Of a stretch of DNA of 64,000 bases, positions 52,645 through 60,904 are shown in pieces; position 1 is the first letter of the stretch, and every line of letters starts with the position of its first letter. The DNA is taken from positions 1 through 64,000 of the forward strand of contig JAXDBU010000104.1 of assembly GCA_034678485.1 (NCBI GenBank), in the 5' to 3' direction. The notes below the pieces were generated by a model, which had not been told where the DNA came from, did no database searches, and worked only from the letters and a program-made list of their open reading frames with translations. A program made the position numbers and the translations under genes. Origin of the DNA: PLanc-01 sp034678485 (GTDB taxonomy: Bacteria; Planctomycetota; Phycisphaerae; Sedimentisphaerales; Anaerobacaceae).

Positions 52645-55600
52645 ATGCAGCCGACACTGAACAAGATCGAGGAGGTTTATCATGCGGCCCTGAGCAGGGA
52701 ACCCGGGCGGGCGCGGACGGCGTACCTGGACGGCGTCTGCGGCGATGACATCACCCTTCGAGCCCAGGTTGAAGCCTTGCTCCAAGCCAACGACCGGGCC
52801 GGGGATTTCCTTGAGGTTCCCCCTGTGGGCGAGGGCATTCTGGTGGGTGACTCCCCCGTGATGGAAGGCTCCGGCGCGGTCATCGGGCGATACAAACTCC
52901 TGGAGAAGATCGGCGAGGGCGGTATGGCGGTGGTCTATATGGCCGAGCAGGAGCAGCCCATCCGCCGGAAGGTGGCCCTCAAGATCATCAAGCTGGGCAT
53001 GGACACCCGCCAGGTCATCGCCCGATTCGAGGCCGAAAGGCAGGCTTTGGCGATGATGGACCATCCGAACATCGCCAAAGTCCTCGACGCCGGCGCCACG
53101 GATACCGGCCGGCCTTACTTTGTCATGGAACTGGTCCAAGGGGTCTCAATCACCGAGTACTGCGATAGGAATAGCCTGAGCACCAAGGACCGGCTCGCCC
53201 TGTTCATCCAGGTCTGCAACGCAGTCCAGCACGCCCATCAGAAAGGCATTATCCACCGCGATATCAAGCCCTCGAATGTGATGGTCACCCACCATGACGG
53301 CAAACCCATCCCCAAGGTGATCGATTTCGGCATCGCCAAGGCCACCAACCAGCGTCTGACCGAAAAGACGCTCTTCACCCGCTACGTTCACCTGATCGGC
53401 ACTCCTGCTTACATGAGTCCCGAACAGGCCGAACTGAGCGATCTGGACATCGATACCCGCACCGACATCTACTCGCTGGGCGTGTTGCTCTATGAACTCC
53501 TAACGGGCACGACACCCTTCAGCGAGGAGGAGCTTCGCAAGGCCGGTTATGTCGAGATGCAGCGGGTGATCCGGGAACAACAGCCGGTGAAGCCGTCGAC
53601 GCGGATTCGGACCGCTCATGTAGCCCAGCCGCCCTCGGCTGGGGGAATCAAGCAGCCGCCCCCGGCTGGGGGAACTGGGACCACCCCCGAGGGCGGGGGT
53701 GCCACAGGTGTGCATGGCATACCCCACCAGCAGGTCCGAGGCGATCTCGACTGGATCGTGATGAAGGCCTTGGAGAAGGACCGCGCCCGGCGGTACGAGA
53801 CGCCGAACAGCCTGGCTTCGGACATCCGGCGGCATCTCGAGCATGAGCCAGTCCTGGCCCGAGGCCCGAGGGCAACGTACCGTGTGGAGAGGTTCCTCCG
53901 CAGGCACCGTTCCCAGGTTGTTCTGGCCTTGGCAATCGCGGTCGTCGCAATTGCGGCCGGCGTCGTTCTGTCCCTATGGAATCGAGACCGCGCCCAACTG
54001 GCGGAGGCGGAGGGCTTCAAGCATCGGGGCATCCTGTCCCAGGCCCGCGAGCAACATGCCAAGGCCGAGCGTGACGCTGCCTTGGAGACGATCAAACCCA
54101 TCCTGCAGAGCAAGCACGTTGGTCCAGAGGCCCGGCTCCTTCAGGCTACGATCCTCGTGGACAACCGTCATCCTGCCGAGGCGGTGACTATCTTGAATAC
54201 CCTGCTCAACGAACGACCCGAGATTACCGGAGCCGCCCATTCGCTCCTGGCACGAATCCTCTGGGAGAGTGGATCACCCGATGGCGAAAGGCTCATGGAG
54301 ATTGAAGAACACCGCCGACAGGCCGAGACGTTACTGCTTGGAGTTCCGCCTTCAGGCGGGAAAGACCCCTCCGATCCGCGGGAACGCGGGACTCCGAGCG
54401 CGGAGGCGTATTTCCAGCGGGCCATGACCGCGATGACCATCAAGGAGCAACTCGCCGCACTCGACAAGGCCCTACAGCTTGATCCCAGCCACTTTGAATC
54501 CCGTAGACTCCGAGCCTTCACGTACTACGCATCGCGGAAGTACGACCGGTTGAAGGATGATGCCTTGGTCATGACTGTCATAAGACCACGGGACCCGTTG
54601 GGATACTCCCTGCGTGCAGTTGCTTGGCGAGGGTTGGGCCGCTATGCGGAGGCTGTTACCGCCTATGACACCGCCCTGGGACTCACACCCGACGAGAATC
54701 CCGCCCATCTCGATCTGTGCACTCAACGAAGTGAGACACTGTTGCGGATGGGCGAGTACCAGCGCGTCGTTGCCGAGGCCCCGGCGGACGCAGACAATCT
54801 CATGCCCTTGCGGTATCACGTCTTCTGTGCCGTGACCGCATTGGGCGAGTACGACAAAGCGACGTCGCTTTTCCGCAAGATCATCGCTCCGGGCCATGAA
54901 GCCCGCCGACAGTTTCGGGACTGGTGCGCCAAGTATGTCTTCGACACGCTGGAAGCCGGGCGGTCTTGGCATCAGGTGGGTCGCGAACCTGCTGGTGCGG
55001 CCTTTCTGCCGATGGTGGAGGCGGAGGAAACGTATCGCAGCCTCTCCACCAAGGCACACCGCCTCACCACAGATGGGTTCAGTGCGGCGTGGTCGCCGGA
55101 CGGCGCAAAGCTCGCCTTCAGCCTGGGGGTGCAGGGCTACAGTGGCGTTGCGCTCTTCGATCCCGCCACAACGGAGACGGAATTGCTGATCGTCCCCGGC
55201 AAGGACCCACGGTGGTCGCCCGATGGCAAGTACATCGCTTTTGTGCGAGACCGCCAGAACTTGCGGCTGGAGGAGTTGCTGACTCCGGAGCCCGGCAGAC
55301 AGCAGCCTCCGGTGACCGACGAAGAGGTCTGGGTAATGAACGCCGACGGCACAGAGCCCCGGCTACTGGCTCAGGGCAGTTGGCCTTCGTGGGGCAGTGA
55401 CTCTGAGCACCTCTACTATCTCTCGCGTGGGAATAGCACACTGTGCTCGATCCCTCTTGCGGGGCAAGCCACTGAACGTAGGCGAATCATGAAGTGCCCG
55501 AATGTGTTGCCATCCGTCTCGCCGGACAATCGGCATGTAGCGTACTTTGAAGGCGAATCGCTCAAGATCAGGGACCTGGCATCGCAGGAGACTGTCGCAG

Positions 55601-57312
55601 AATGCCGGATGCCGTCGATGGCGTGGGGCGTGACTGGCTGGTCGCCCAGCGGCAACGAAGTCTGCCTGGGCGGCGGCAATCCCCAGAGAGACGGAACCGG
55701 CCTGTGGGTTTATGATCTTCAAAGAGAAGAGTTCCAAAGAGTCCTCGAAGGTCAGATCACCGCCACCTGCTGGTCTCCCGGGGGCACGCAGTTGACCTTC
55801 TGCCTGGGCACGCCGTACCTGGAGACCTGGACTGCTGATGTCGATCCGAGTGTCCCGACAACTGCAACACTGGGGCCAGGTCAGAGTCTCGATGAGCACC
55901 TCCGCGAGACGCTTGCGTTCCACACCCGCAGGATCGAGGCTGATCCGAATGATGCCTATGCCTACTCCAGTCGGGCGCAATGCCATGATTGGTTGGGCGA
56001 CCGCGCCAGGGCCACTGCCGACATGAGGCAGTGGTCGGCCATTCTCAGCGAAGGGTCGCCTCGTAGCTCATCATCAGAAACGCGATGCAACTTGCGCCGT
56101 GTGTTCAGCCTGCCATTCGATTGTCAGTTGGTCTTTTCTGCAGAAAGACCTGTGAATGAGATTCCAATGATGTCTGTTGCCTTCGGGCAGAAGGGACGGT
56201 GGGAAATGAAGCTGTGCAAGAGTCCTATGTTTGTAGCATCCCTGGTTGGGCTTTGTGTTGTCTCAAGTGTTGACCCACGTCGGGCCTACGCGGACTTTAC
56301 ATTCGGCGAGCCGGTGAAGGCAGAGATGCCCATGCCTTTCGAGGATTATTACGAATGTATTAACTGCTATTCCTTCGACGGCCTGGAAATGTATGTTCAG
56401 TCGGACCGCCGACCGTATGGGTATGGGGACTGCGACTTGTGGGTGCTCAGGCGTAACTCAATAGGCGACGACTGGGGGCCCCTCGAGAATCTAGGGCCTG
56501 TTGTCAACAGCGCAAAAGGCGACGCTTTCTCATCCATCTCCGCCGATGGGCTTGTGCTCTGTTTCAATTCTGATCGCTCTGGCGGATATGGTGGCCACGA
56601 CATATACATGACGACGCGTCCAACGAAGAACGATGCCTGGGGGCCGCCAGTGAATCTCGGGCCTACGGCAAACAGCTCCAGGTACGATGCCTGCCCTTGG
56701 GTGTCGCCGGACGGTCTGGAGGTCTATTTTCAGTCGTGGCGCCCCGGTGGATATGGTCACGCCGATATCTATGTGGCGCGGAGAGGGACACGGAGCGAGC
56801 CGTGGCGAGCCGCAGAAAACCTGGGCCCGTCTGTAAATAGCGCATACGATGAGCTTGGCCCGGTGCTCTCCCCAGATGGTCTTCTGCTCTTCTTCAGCGA
56901 CGGCGAACACAGACGCCCCGCCGGCTATGGACGTACTGACATGTGGATGACCAGACGAGCCACGCTTTCTGCCCCTTGGGAAGCGGCGGTGAATCCTGGG
57001 CCCAAGATCAACAGCGCGGCGGACGACTACATGGCATGCATCTTGCCACCTGATGGTCGCTTGGCGTACTTCATGACCGTGCGGGATGGGACCTACAGTC
57101 ACTGGCATACGCCCATCCTCCCCATCGTGGATTTCAATGCCGATGGCAAGGTGGATCTGGCCGACCTCGTGCTCCTGATCGACAACTGGGGTACGGATAG
57201 CACGCTCTATGACATCGGGCCGCATGCCTGGGGCGACGGGAAGGTGGACATCGAGGATTTGAAGGCCTTCATCACCGAGTGGGAGAAGACGAACCCGCCG
57301 GCGCAGCCGTAG
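52645..57312 (+). CDS. Membrane Ser/Thr kinase with TPR and TolB-like propeller, fused in frame to a signal-peptide-bearing propeller/dockerin protein
   Basis: ATG 52645 has GAGGAG 5 bases upstream and gives 1555 residues. Residues 82-400 are a PknB kinase with all key motifs: GEGGMAVVY, the Lys in VALKII, HRDIKPSNV, DFGIAKA and GTPAYMSPEQ. A repeat-derived insert sits at about 325-357. One membrane helix follows (422-442), then TPR-like helices (about 450-800) and a TolB/WD40-type propeller (800-1090: AAWSPDGAKLAF, PRWSPDGKYIAF). At residue 1188 (nt 56206) a new signal-peptide-like segment begins (MKLCKSPMFVASLVGLC), preceded by AAGGGA, then PD40 repeats (FSSISADGLVLCF, CPWVSPDGLEVYF) and a dockerin-like tail (DFNADGKVDLADLVLLIDNW). 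This looks like two genes merged by loss of a stop codon; separate translation from 56206 is possible. Confidence 0.85.
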   Translation: MQPTLNKIEEVYHAALSREPGRARTAYLDGVCGDDITLRAQVEALLQANDRAGDFLEVPPVGEGILVGDSPVMEGSGAVIGRYKLLEKIGEGGMAVVYMAEQEQPIRRKVALKIIKLGMDTRQVIARFEAERQALAMMDHPNIAKVLDAGATDTGRPYFVMELVQGVSITEYCDRNSLSTKDRLALFIQVCNAVQHAHQKGIIHRDIKPSNVMVTHHDGKPIPKVIDFGIAKATNQRLTEKTLFTRYVHLIGTPAYMSPEQAELSDLDIDTRTDIYSLGVLLYELLTGTTPFSEEELRKAGYVEMQRVIREQQPVKPSTRIRTAHVAQPPSAGGIKQPPPAGGTGTTPEGGGATGVHGIPHQQVRGDLDWIVMKALEKDRARRYETPNSLASDIRRHLEHEPVLARGPRATYRVERFLRRHRSQVVLALAIAVVAIAAGVVLSLWNRDRAQLAEAEGFKHRGILSQAREQHAKAERDAALETIKPILQSKHVGPEARLLQATILVDNRHPAEAVTILNTLLNERPEITGAAHSLLARILWESGSPDGERLMEIEEHRRQAETLLLGVPPSGGKDPSDPRERGTPSAEAYFQRAMTAMTIKEQLAALDKALQLDPSHFESRRLRAFTYYASRKYDRLKDDALVMTVIRPRDPLGYSLRAVAWRGLGRYAEAVTAYDTALGLTPDENPAHLDLCTQRSETLLRMGEYQRVVAEAPADADNLMPLRYHVFCAVTALGEYDKATSLFRKIIAPGHEARRQFRDWCAKYVFDTLEAGRSWHQVGREPAGAAFLPMVEAEETYRSLSTKAHRLTTDGFSAAWSPDGAKLAFSLGVQGYSGVALFDPATTETELLIVPGKDPRWSPDGKYIAFVRDRQNLRLEELLTPEPGRQQPPVTDEEVWVMNADGTEPRLLAQGSWPSWGSDSEHLYYLSRGNSTLCSIPLAGQATERRRIMKCPNVLPSVSPDNRHVAYFEGESLKIRDLASQETVAECRMPSMAWGVTGWSPSGNEVCLGGGNPQRDGTGLWVYDLQREEFQRVLEGQITATCWSPGGTQLTFCLGTPYLETWTADVDPSVPTTATLGPGQSLDEHLRETLAFHTRRIEADPNDAYAYSSRAQCHDWLGDRARATADMRQWSAILSEGSPRSSSSETRCNLRRVFSLPFDCQLVFSAERPVNEIPMMSVAFGQKGRWEMKLCKSPMFVASLVGLCVVSSVDPRRAYADFTFGEPVKAEMPMPFEDYYECINCYSFDGLEMYVQSDRRPYGYGDCDLWVLRRNSIGDDWGPLENLGPVVNSAKGDAFSSISADGLVLCFNSDRSGGYGGHDIYMTTRPTKNDAWGPPVNLGPTANSSRYDACPWVSPDGLEVYFQSWRPGGYGHADIYVARRGTRSEPWRAAENLGPSVNSAYDELGPVLSPDGLLLFFSDGEHRRPAGYGRTDMWMTRRATLSAPWEAAVNPGPKINSAADDYMACILPPDGRLAYFMTVRDGTYSHWHTPILPIVDFNADGKVDLADLVLLIDNWGTDSTLYDIGPHAWGDGKVDIEDLKAFITEWEKTNPPAQP
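53622..53710. repeat. GC-rich palindromic repeat family E inserted in the kinase gene
   Basis: GCCCAGCCGCCCTCGGCTGG, GCCGCCCCCGGCTGGGGG and ACCCCCGAGGGCGGGGGTGC blocks form nested hairpins. They encode QPPSAGGIKQPPPAGGTGTT and PEGGGATGV between the C-lobe segments KPSTRI and RGDLDWIVMKALEKD, which are normally joined by unrelated sequence. The frame is kept. Confidence 0.65.
54340..54395. repeat. Palindromic repeat family C inside the kinase gene
   Basis: GGAGTTCCGCCTTCAGGCGG (54340-54359) and CGCGGGAACGCGGGACTCC (ending 54395) match the element at 22179-22226 in purQ. It lies between two TPR-like helices and encodes GVPPSGGKDPSDPRERGTPS in frame. Confidence 0.7.
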
Positions 57313-57339
57313 AACACTGTGCGCACCTGATACGCAGGC

Positions 57340-57432
57340 GCCCAAAGGAATCGGCAGGCATCAGGACACCGGAAGCTCTCAGTCCGCCCTGATCGACGAC
57401 GTGCGGATCTACAATCGGGTCGTCCGGCCGTA
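57340..57432 (+). pseudogene. Remnant of a LamG domain C-terminus
   Basis: A short open frame before the stop TAG (57430-57432) reads IGRHQDTGSSQSALIDDV then RIYNRVVRP. ALIDDVRIYNRV is the typical last strand of planctomycete LamG domains. No start or upstream LamG sequence remains, because the preceding bases belong to the end of the kinase fusion. Confidence 0.6.
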
Positions 57433-57536
57433 GGGCAGCGTGCCCTGTGACTCGTGTCACGGCTGCGATGCTCCTGCACGCGGCAAGGATAGGCCCTCAC
57501 GGGCCCACTGCAGACACAAGACACGCACCTCGGTAC

Positions 57537-57570
57537 GGGCCGGGGGGAAACGAAGCCCCCGGCCCTTTGG
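57537..57570. terminator. Bidirectional terminator-like hairpin between the kinase fusion and the corrinoid gene
   Basis: GGGCCGGGGG (57537-57546) pairs perfectly with CCCCCGGCCC (57556-57565), loop 9 bases, followed by TTTGG. It serves the convergent genes on both sides; the T run is short. Confidence 0.5.
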
Positions 57571-57608
57571 AGTTGATTGATTTTGACTGTGCTATCCTCA
57601 TGTGAGGA

Positions 57609-58235
57609 TCAGGCGACGAGCTTCTTGGCGGTATCGACCGCGGAGGCGGCGTCGGGGGCGTAGCCGTGCGCGCCGATCCGGTCGGCGAAGCTCTGGGTCA
57701 CCGGGGCTCCGCCCACCATGATCTTGGCCTTGATGCCCGCCTGCTGGAGGGCCTTGATGGTCTTCTCCATGCCGGGCATGGTCGTGGTCAGCAGGGCACT
57801 CATGCCGATGAGATTGACGTTTCGGGCCTTGGCCTCTGCGGCGAACTTGTCCGGCGAGACGTCCACGCCCAGGTCGATCACCTCGAACCCGGCGCCCTTG
57901 AGCATCATGGCGACGAGGTTCTTGCCGATGTCGTGCAGGTCGCCCTGGACGGTGCCGATGATGAGCTTGCCGATGGGCTTGACGCCGGCCTTGGCCAGCT
58001 CGGGCTCCAGCACTTCCATCGCCATCTTCATCGCCCGGGCTGCGATCAGGACCTCCGGGATGTAGATCTCGTTGTTCTTGAAGCGGGCGCCCACCACGTC
58101 CATGCCTGCGATCAGGCCCTGGTCGAGGATCTGCTTGGGGGCCATTTTTTCCTGCAGGGCCGCCTTCGTGACGTTCACCGCCGTCGCCTGGTCGCCCCGG
58201 ATCACCGCATCAGCCAATGCCTTCAGGTCTGCCAT
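57609..58235 (-). CDS. Corrinoid (B12-binding) protein of the methyltransferase type
   Basis: Such proteins carry a methyl group on cobalt between a substrate methyltransferase and tetrahydrofolate or another acceptor. The 208-residue protein has the helical cap (KNNEIYIPEVLIAARAMKMA near residue 55) and the B12-binding motif GDLHDIGKNLVAMMLKGAGF near 100 (DxHxxG with the cobalt-ligand His), followed by IGMSALLTTTMP and KIMVGGAPVT. GAGGTGA precedes the ATG. No methyltransferase or activating protein is adjacent, so its substrate is unknown. A CobW-family GTPase and a radical-SAM-like remnant are encoded 3 kb away. Confidence 0.9.
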   Translation of the reverse strand: MADLKALADAVIRGDQATAVNVTKAALQEKMAPKQILDQGLIAGMDVVGARFKNNEIYIPEVLIAARAMKMAMEVLEPELAKAGVKPIGKLIIGTVQGDLHDIGKNLVAMMLKGAGFEVIDLGVDVSPDKFAAEAKARNVNLIGMSALLTTTMPGMEKTIKALQQAGIKAKIMVGGAPVTQSFADRIGAHGYAPDAASAVDTAKKLVA

Positions 58236-58409
58236 TGCAACTCACCTCAAATCAGTATCCGTTTGGTTCTCCCGATACCATCAAGGTCCCCATTAAACCG
58301 CTGACCGTCCCCAGCGACAAGGAAAAAAACGGGCAATTGAAGAACGACCGTCGCGGTTGACCCAGGTGCCGGCGCGTCCTATACTGGCAGCCAACCGAGG
58401 GGTCGATTG

Positions 58410-59357
58410 ATGCAGGACGGCAGCAGTACGCACGACGAGAAGGACACGTACGAGCACCACGACCACGGCTCGCACCTCCGCGATGCGTCGCGAAGGCGGC
58501 TGTGGGTTGCTCTGGCGATCATCGTGGCGTTTCTGATCATCGAGATCGTCGGTGGCCTGATCACAGGCAGTTTGGCTCTGCTGGCCGACGCGGGCCACAT
58601 GCTGACCGACGCCCTGGCCCTGGCTCTGGCGATCTTCGTCGCACACCTGGCGAGGCGTCCTGCGACGCCGGAACGGACCTTCGGATACCTCCGCGCGGAG
58701 GTCATCGGCGCCTTCGTCAACGGCGCCACGCTGATCCTCGTGGTGGGCCTGATCGTGCGCGAGGCCGTCGAGCGGTTCCTGAACCCAGCCGAGGTTCAGG
58801 GCTCGGGCATGTTGCTGGTCGCCTTCGCGGGCTTGCTGGCGAACGTTGCCAGCGCCTGGGTCCTGGCCGACAGCCGCAAGGCGAACATCAATGTGGAAGG
58901 CGCGTTCACACACATGATCGCCGACGCCCTGGGCTCGGTCGGCGCCATCGTCGCGGGTCTGGTGATCCTGCTGACCGGCTGGATGCCCGCGGACCCGCTG
59001 GTGAGTCTGGTCATCGGCGGCCTGATCCTCTGGAGCAGCATCGGCCTGCTCCGCCGGACGCTGGCCATCCTGATCCACGCGACGCCGGCCCACCTCGATT
59101 TCCGCGAGGTCCTTGCGGCATTGGAGTCGAACGAGCACGTCGCGGCCGTGCAGGATCTGCACATCTGGTCGGTGACCACGGGTTTCCCCGTCCTGACGGC
59201 GACCATTTGGCTCAAGCCCGAATGCACCGGTCCGGCGTGCTGGCGGGCGGCCTTACGCGATCTCCAGGCCATGCTGCACGACCGTTTCGACATCGAGCAC
59301 GTCACCCTCCAGCTCGAACCGGCGGATTACTTCTCGGAGGGGCAGCAGGCCCACTGA
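58410..59357 (+). CDS. Cation diffusion facilitator (CzcD/ZitB-like) efflux protein
   Basis: These transporters export zinc or related divalent metals from the cytoplasm. The 315-residue protein starts at ATG 58410 (GAGGGG upstream) with a His-rich leader (DTYEHHDHGSH). It has six membrane helices; helices 2 and 5 carry the metal-site motifs ALLADAGHMLTDALAL (HxxxD) and HMIADALGSVGAIVAG. The cytoplasmic C-terminal domain includes AAVQDLHIWSVTTGFPVLTA. It is followed by a dispersed repeat and then the PadR operon. Confidence 0.9.
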   Translation: MQDGSSTHDEKDTYEHHDHGSHLRDASRRRLWVALAIIVAFLIIEIVGGLITGSLALLADAGHMLTDALALALAIFVAHLARRPATPERTFGYLRAEVIGAFVNGATLILVVGLIVREAVERFLNPAEVQGSGMLLVAFAGLLANVASAWVLADSRKANINVEGAFTHMIADALGSVGAIVAGLVILLTGWMPADPLVSLVIGGLILWSSIGLLRRTLAILIHATPAHLDFREVLAALESNEHVAAVQDLHIWSVTTGFPVLTATIWLKPECTGPACWRAALRDLQAMLHDRFDIEHVTLQLEPADYFSEGQQAH

Positions 59358-59365
59358 GCGAGGAG

Positions 59366-59535
59366 AAATCCGAAGCACGAAACCCGAAACTCGAAACAAA
59401 TCCAGAACTCGAAATCCAAATGCTCGAAACGCTGCCCCCCTTCGGATGACTTGTTTGGGATTCTGGGTTTCGGTCATTCCTGCTGGTTGACGTTCCCGCT
59501 TTTGCGGGCGCGGATTTCGAGTTTCGTGCCTCGAA
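59366..59535. repeat. Dispersed AT-rich repeat family D, copy 2
   Basis: It shares blocks with 22671-22829 (AAATCCGAAGCACGAAAC, CTCGAAACAAAT, CTCGAAATCCAAATG, GAAACGCTG) and ends with complementary GGATTTCGAGTTTCGTGC. A family B-like segment (GGTCATTCCTGC, CCCGCTTTTGCGGG) lies inside. It fills most of the gap after the CDF gene. Confidence 0.65.
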
Positions 59536-59636
59536 TCTGCCGTCATCGCAGTGATGCGCTCGACTCAACGGATTATTCCCTTGCATCTTCCGTGCCGGTA
59601 TGATATGTGAGTAGGGCACATACAGGAGTGACACCC

Positions 59637-59987
59637 ATGCAGGAACTGAGAGGTTGTGCGTGTACGGGCAAGACACTGCCCAGGCTGTTGCGTCCGGCCA
59701 TCCTGTCCGTGCTGGCCAAAGGCGCATCGCACGGATATGTGATGATCGAGGAGCTCAAGCGACTTGCGGTCGTAGGGGACCATCCGCCCGACCATGCCGG
59801 GATCTACCGGGTGCTCCAGGTCATGGAGAAGGAGAGACTCGTCGCGTCCAACTGGGAATGCCCCGCGAGCGGGCCTGCCCGGCATAACTACCGCCTGACG
59901 CCCAAGGGCCAAGCGTGTCTGGAGCGATGGAAGCTGACGCTCGACGAGTACCGTCGGACGATCGACATGCTCCTCAAGTCATTGTAG
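59637..59987 (+). CDS. PadR-family transcriptional regulator
   Basis: The 116-residue protein starts at ATG 59637 with CAGGAG upstream. It has the PadR winged helix (LLRPAILSVLAKGASHGYVM, AGIYRVLQVMEKERLVASNW, RHNYRLTPKGQACLERW) and a short C-terminal helix for dimerisation. The N-terminus has CACTGK, two close Cys that could bind a metal. The aquaporin gene follows after 20 bases, so it probably heads an operon and controls its own transcription. Ligand unknown. Confidence 0.85.
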   Translation: MQELRGCACTGKTLPRLLRPAILSVLAKGASHGYVMIEELKRLAVVGDHPPDHAGIYRVLQVMEKERLVASNWECPASGPARHNYRLTPKGQACLERWKLTLDEYRRTIDMLLKSL

Positions 59988-60007
59988 CGAAACCTGCGGA
60001 GGACAGC

Positions 60008-60904
60008 GTGAGGGAGTCTACGACACTGTTGGAGAAGTGCCTGGCCGAGGCGATCGGCACGTTCATCCTGGTCTTCTTCGGGGTTGGGTCGGTCCACGCT
60101 GCGGTGCTGACCGGCGCCCAGCAGGGCATTTGGCAGGTGGCGGTCGTCTGGGGCGCCGCCATTTCGCTGGCGATCTATGCGACCGGGTCCCTTTCCGGCG
60201 CCCACATGAACCCCGCGATGACGGTGTCCTTCACGGTCTTCCGAGGATTCCCCTGGCGTCATACACTGCCGTACATCCTGTCGCAGCTTGTCGGGGCTTT
60301 CGCCGCGGCTGTGGTCCTGCACATGCTGTTCTCGGGAATCCTGGTCGAGTTCGAGTTCGCCCACGGGATTGTGCGTGGGGCCCCTGGCAGCGAACTGTCC
60401 GCGATGGTCTACGGCGAGTACTTCCCGAATCCCGCCACCGCGGCGGGCCTGCACTGGGCCGGCGCCGTGGTCAGTCTCGCTCAGGCAATGCTGGCCGAGG
60501 GGATCGGGACCGCCTTCCTGGCGTTCTTCGTGTTCGCAGTCACGGATGCGAAGAACGGTTCCGGCCCCGGGACCCGACTGCTGCCCGTCTTCATCGGCCT
60601 GACCGTCTCGATCCTCATCTCGGTCATTGCTCCGCTGACGCAGGCGGGCTTCAATCCGGCGAGGGACTTCGGGCCTCGGTTGTTCGCCTATCTGGCGGGC
60701 TGGGGCGCCATTGCCATCCCAGGCCCTTGCGGCGGCTTTTTCACGGTGTACATCCTCTCGCCAATTCTTGGGGCAGTCGCAGGAGCGGCTGTGTACCGGC
60801 ATGCGATCTGTTCGGGAAGGGCCCGGGAGGTCGATGCACCATCACACAAGGTCTTGACTGGATCGCAAGTGGAGGAATTCGATGGTAGTCCCGTGCGGAG
60901 ATAA
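60008..60904 (+). CDS. MIP-family channel (aquaporin/glycerol facilitator)
   Basis: The 298-residue protein starts at GTG 60008 with GGAGG 5 bases upstream; an earlier start would run into padR. Six helices and two half-helices carry the NPA signatures SLSGAHMNPAMT (residue about 72) and QAGFNPARDFGPR (about 218). An extended loop (FAHGIVRGAPGSELSAMVYG) and a hydrophilic tail of about 40 residues are notable. Water, glycerol or another small neutral solute such as arsenite is possible. It is inside the padR-to-CobW operon and overlaps the next gene by 23 bases. Confidence 0.87.
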   Translation: MRESTTLLEKCLAEAIGTFILVFFGVGSVHAAVLTGAQQGIWQVAVVWGAAISLAIYATGSLSGAHMNPAMTVSFTVFRGFPWRHTLPYILSQLVGAFAAAVVLHMLFSGILVEFEFAHGIVRGAPGSELSAMVYGEYFPNPATAAGLHWAGAVVSLAQAMLAEGIGTAFLAFFVFAVTDAKNGSGPGTRLLPVFIGLTVSILISVIAPLTQAGFNPARDFGPRLFAYLAGWGAIAIPGPCGGFFTVYILSPILGAVAGAAVYRHAICSGRAREVDAPSHKVLTGSQVEEFDGSPVRR

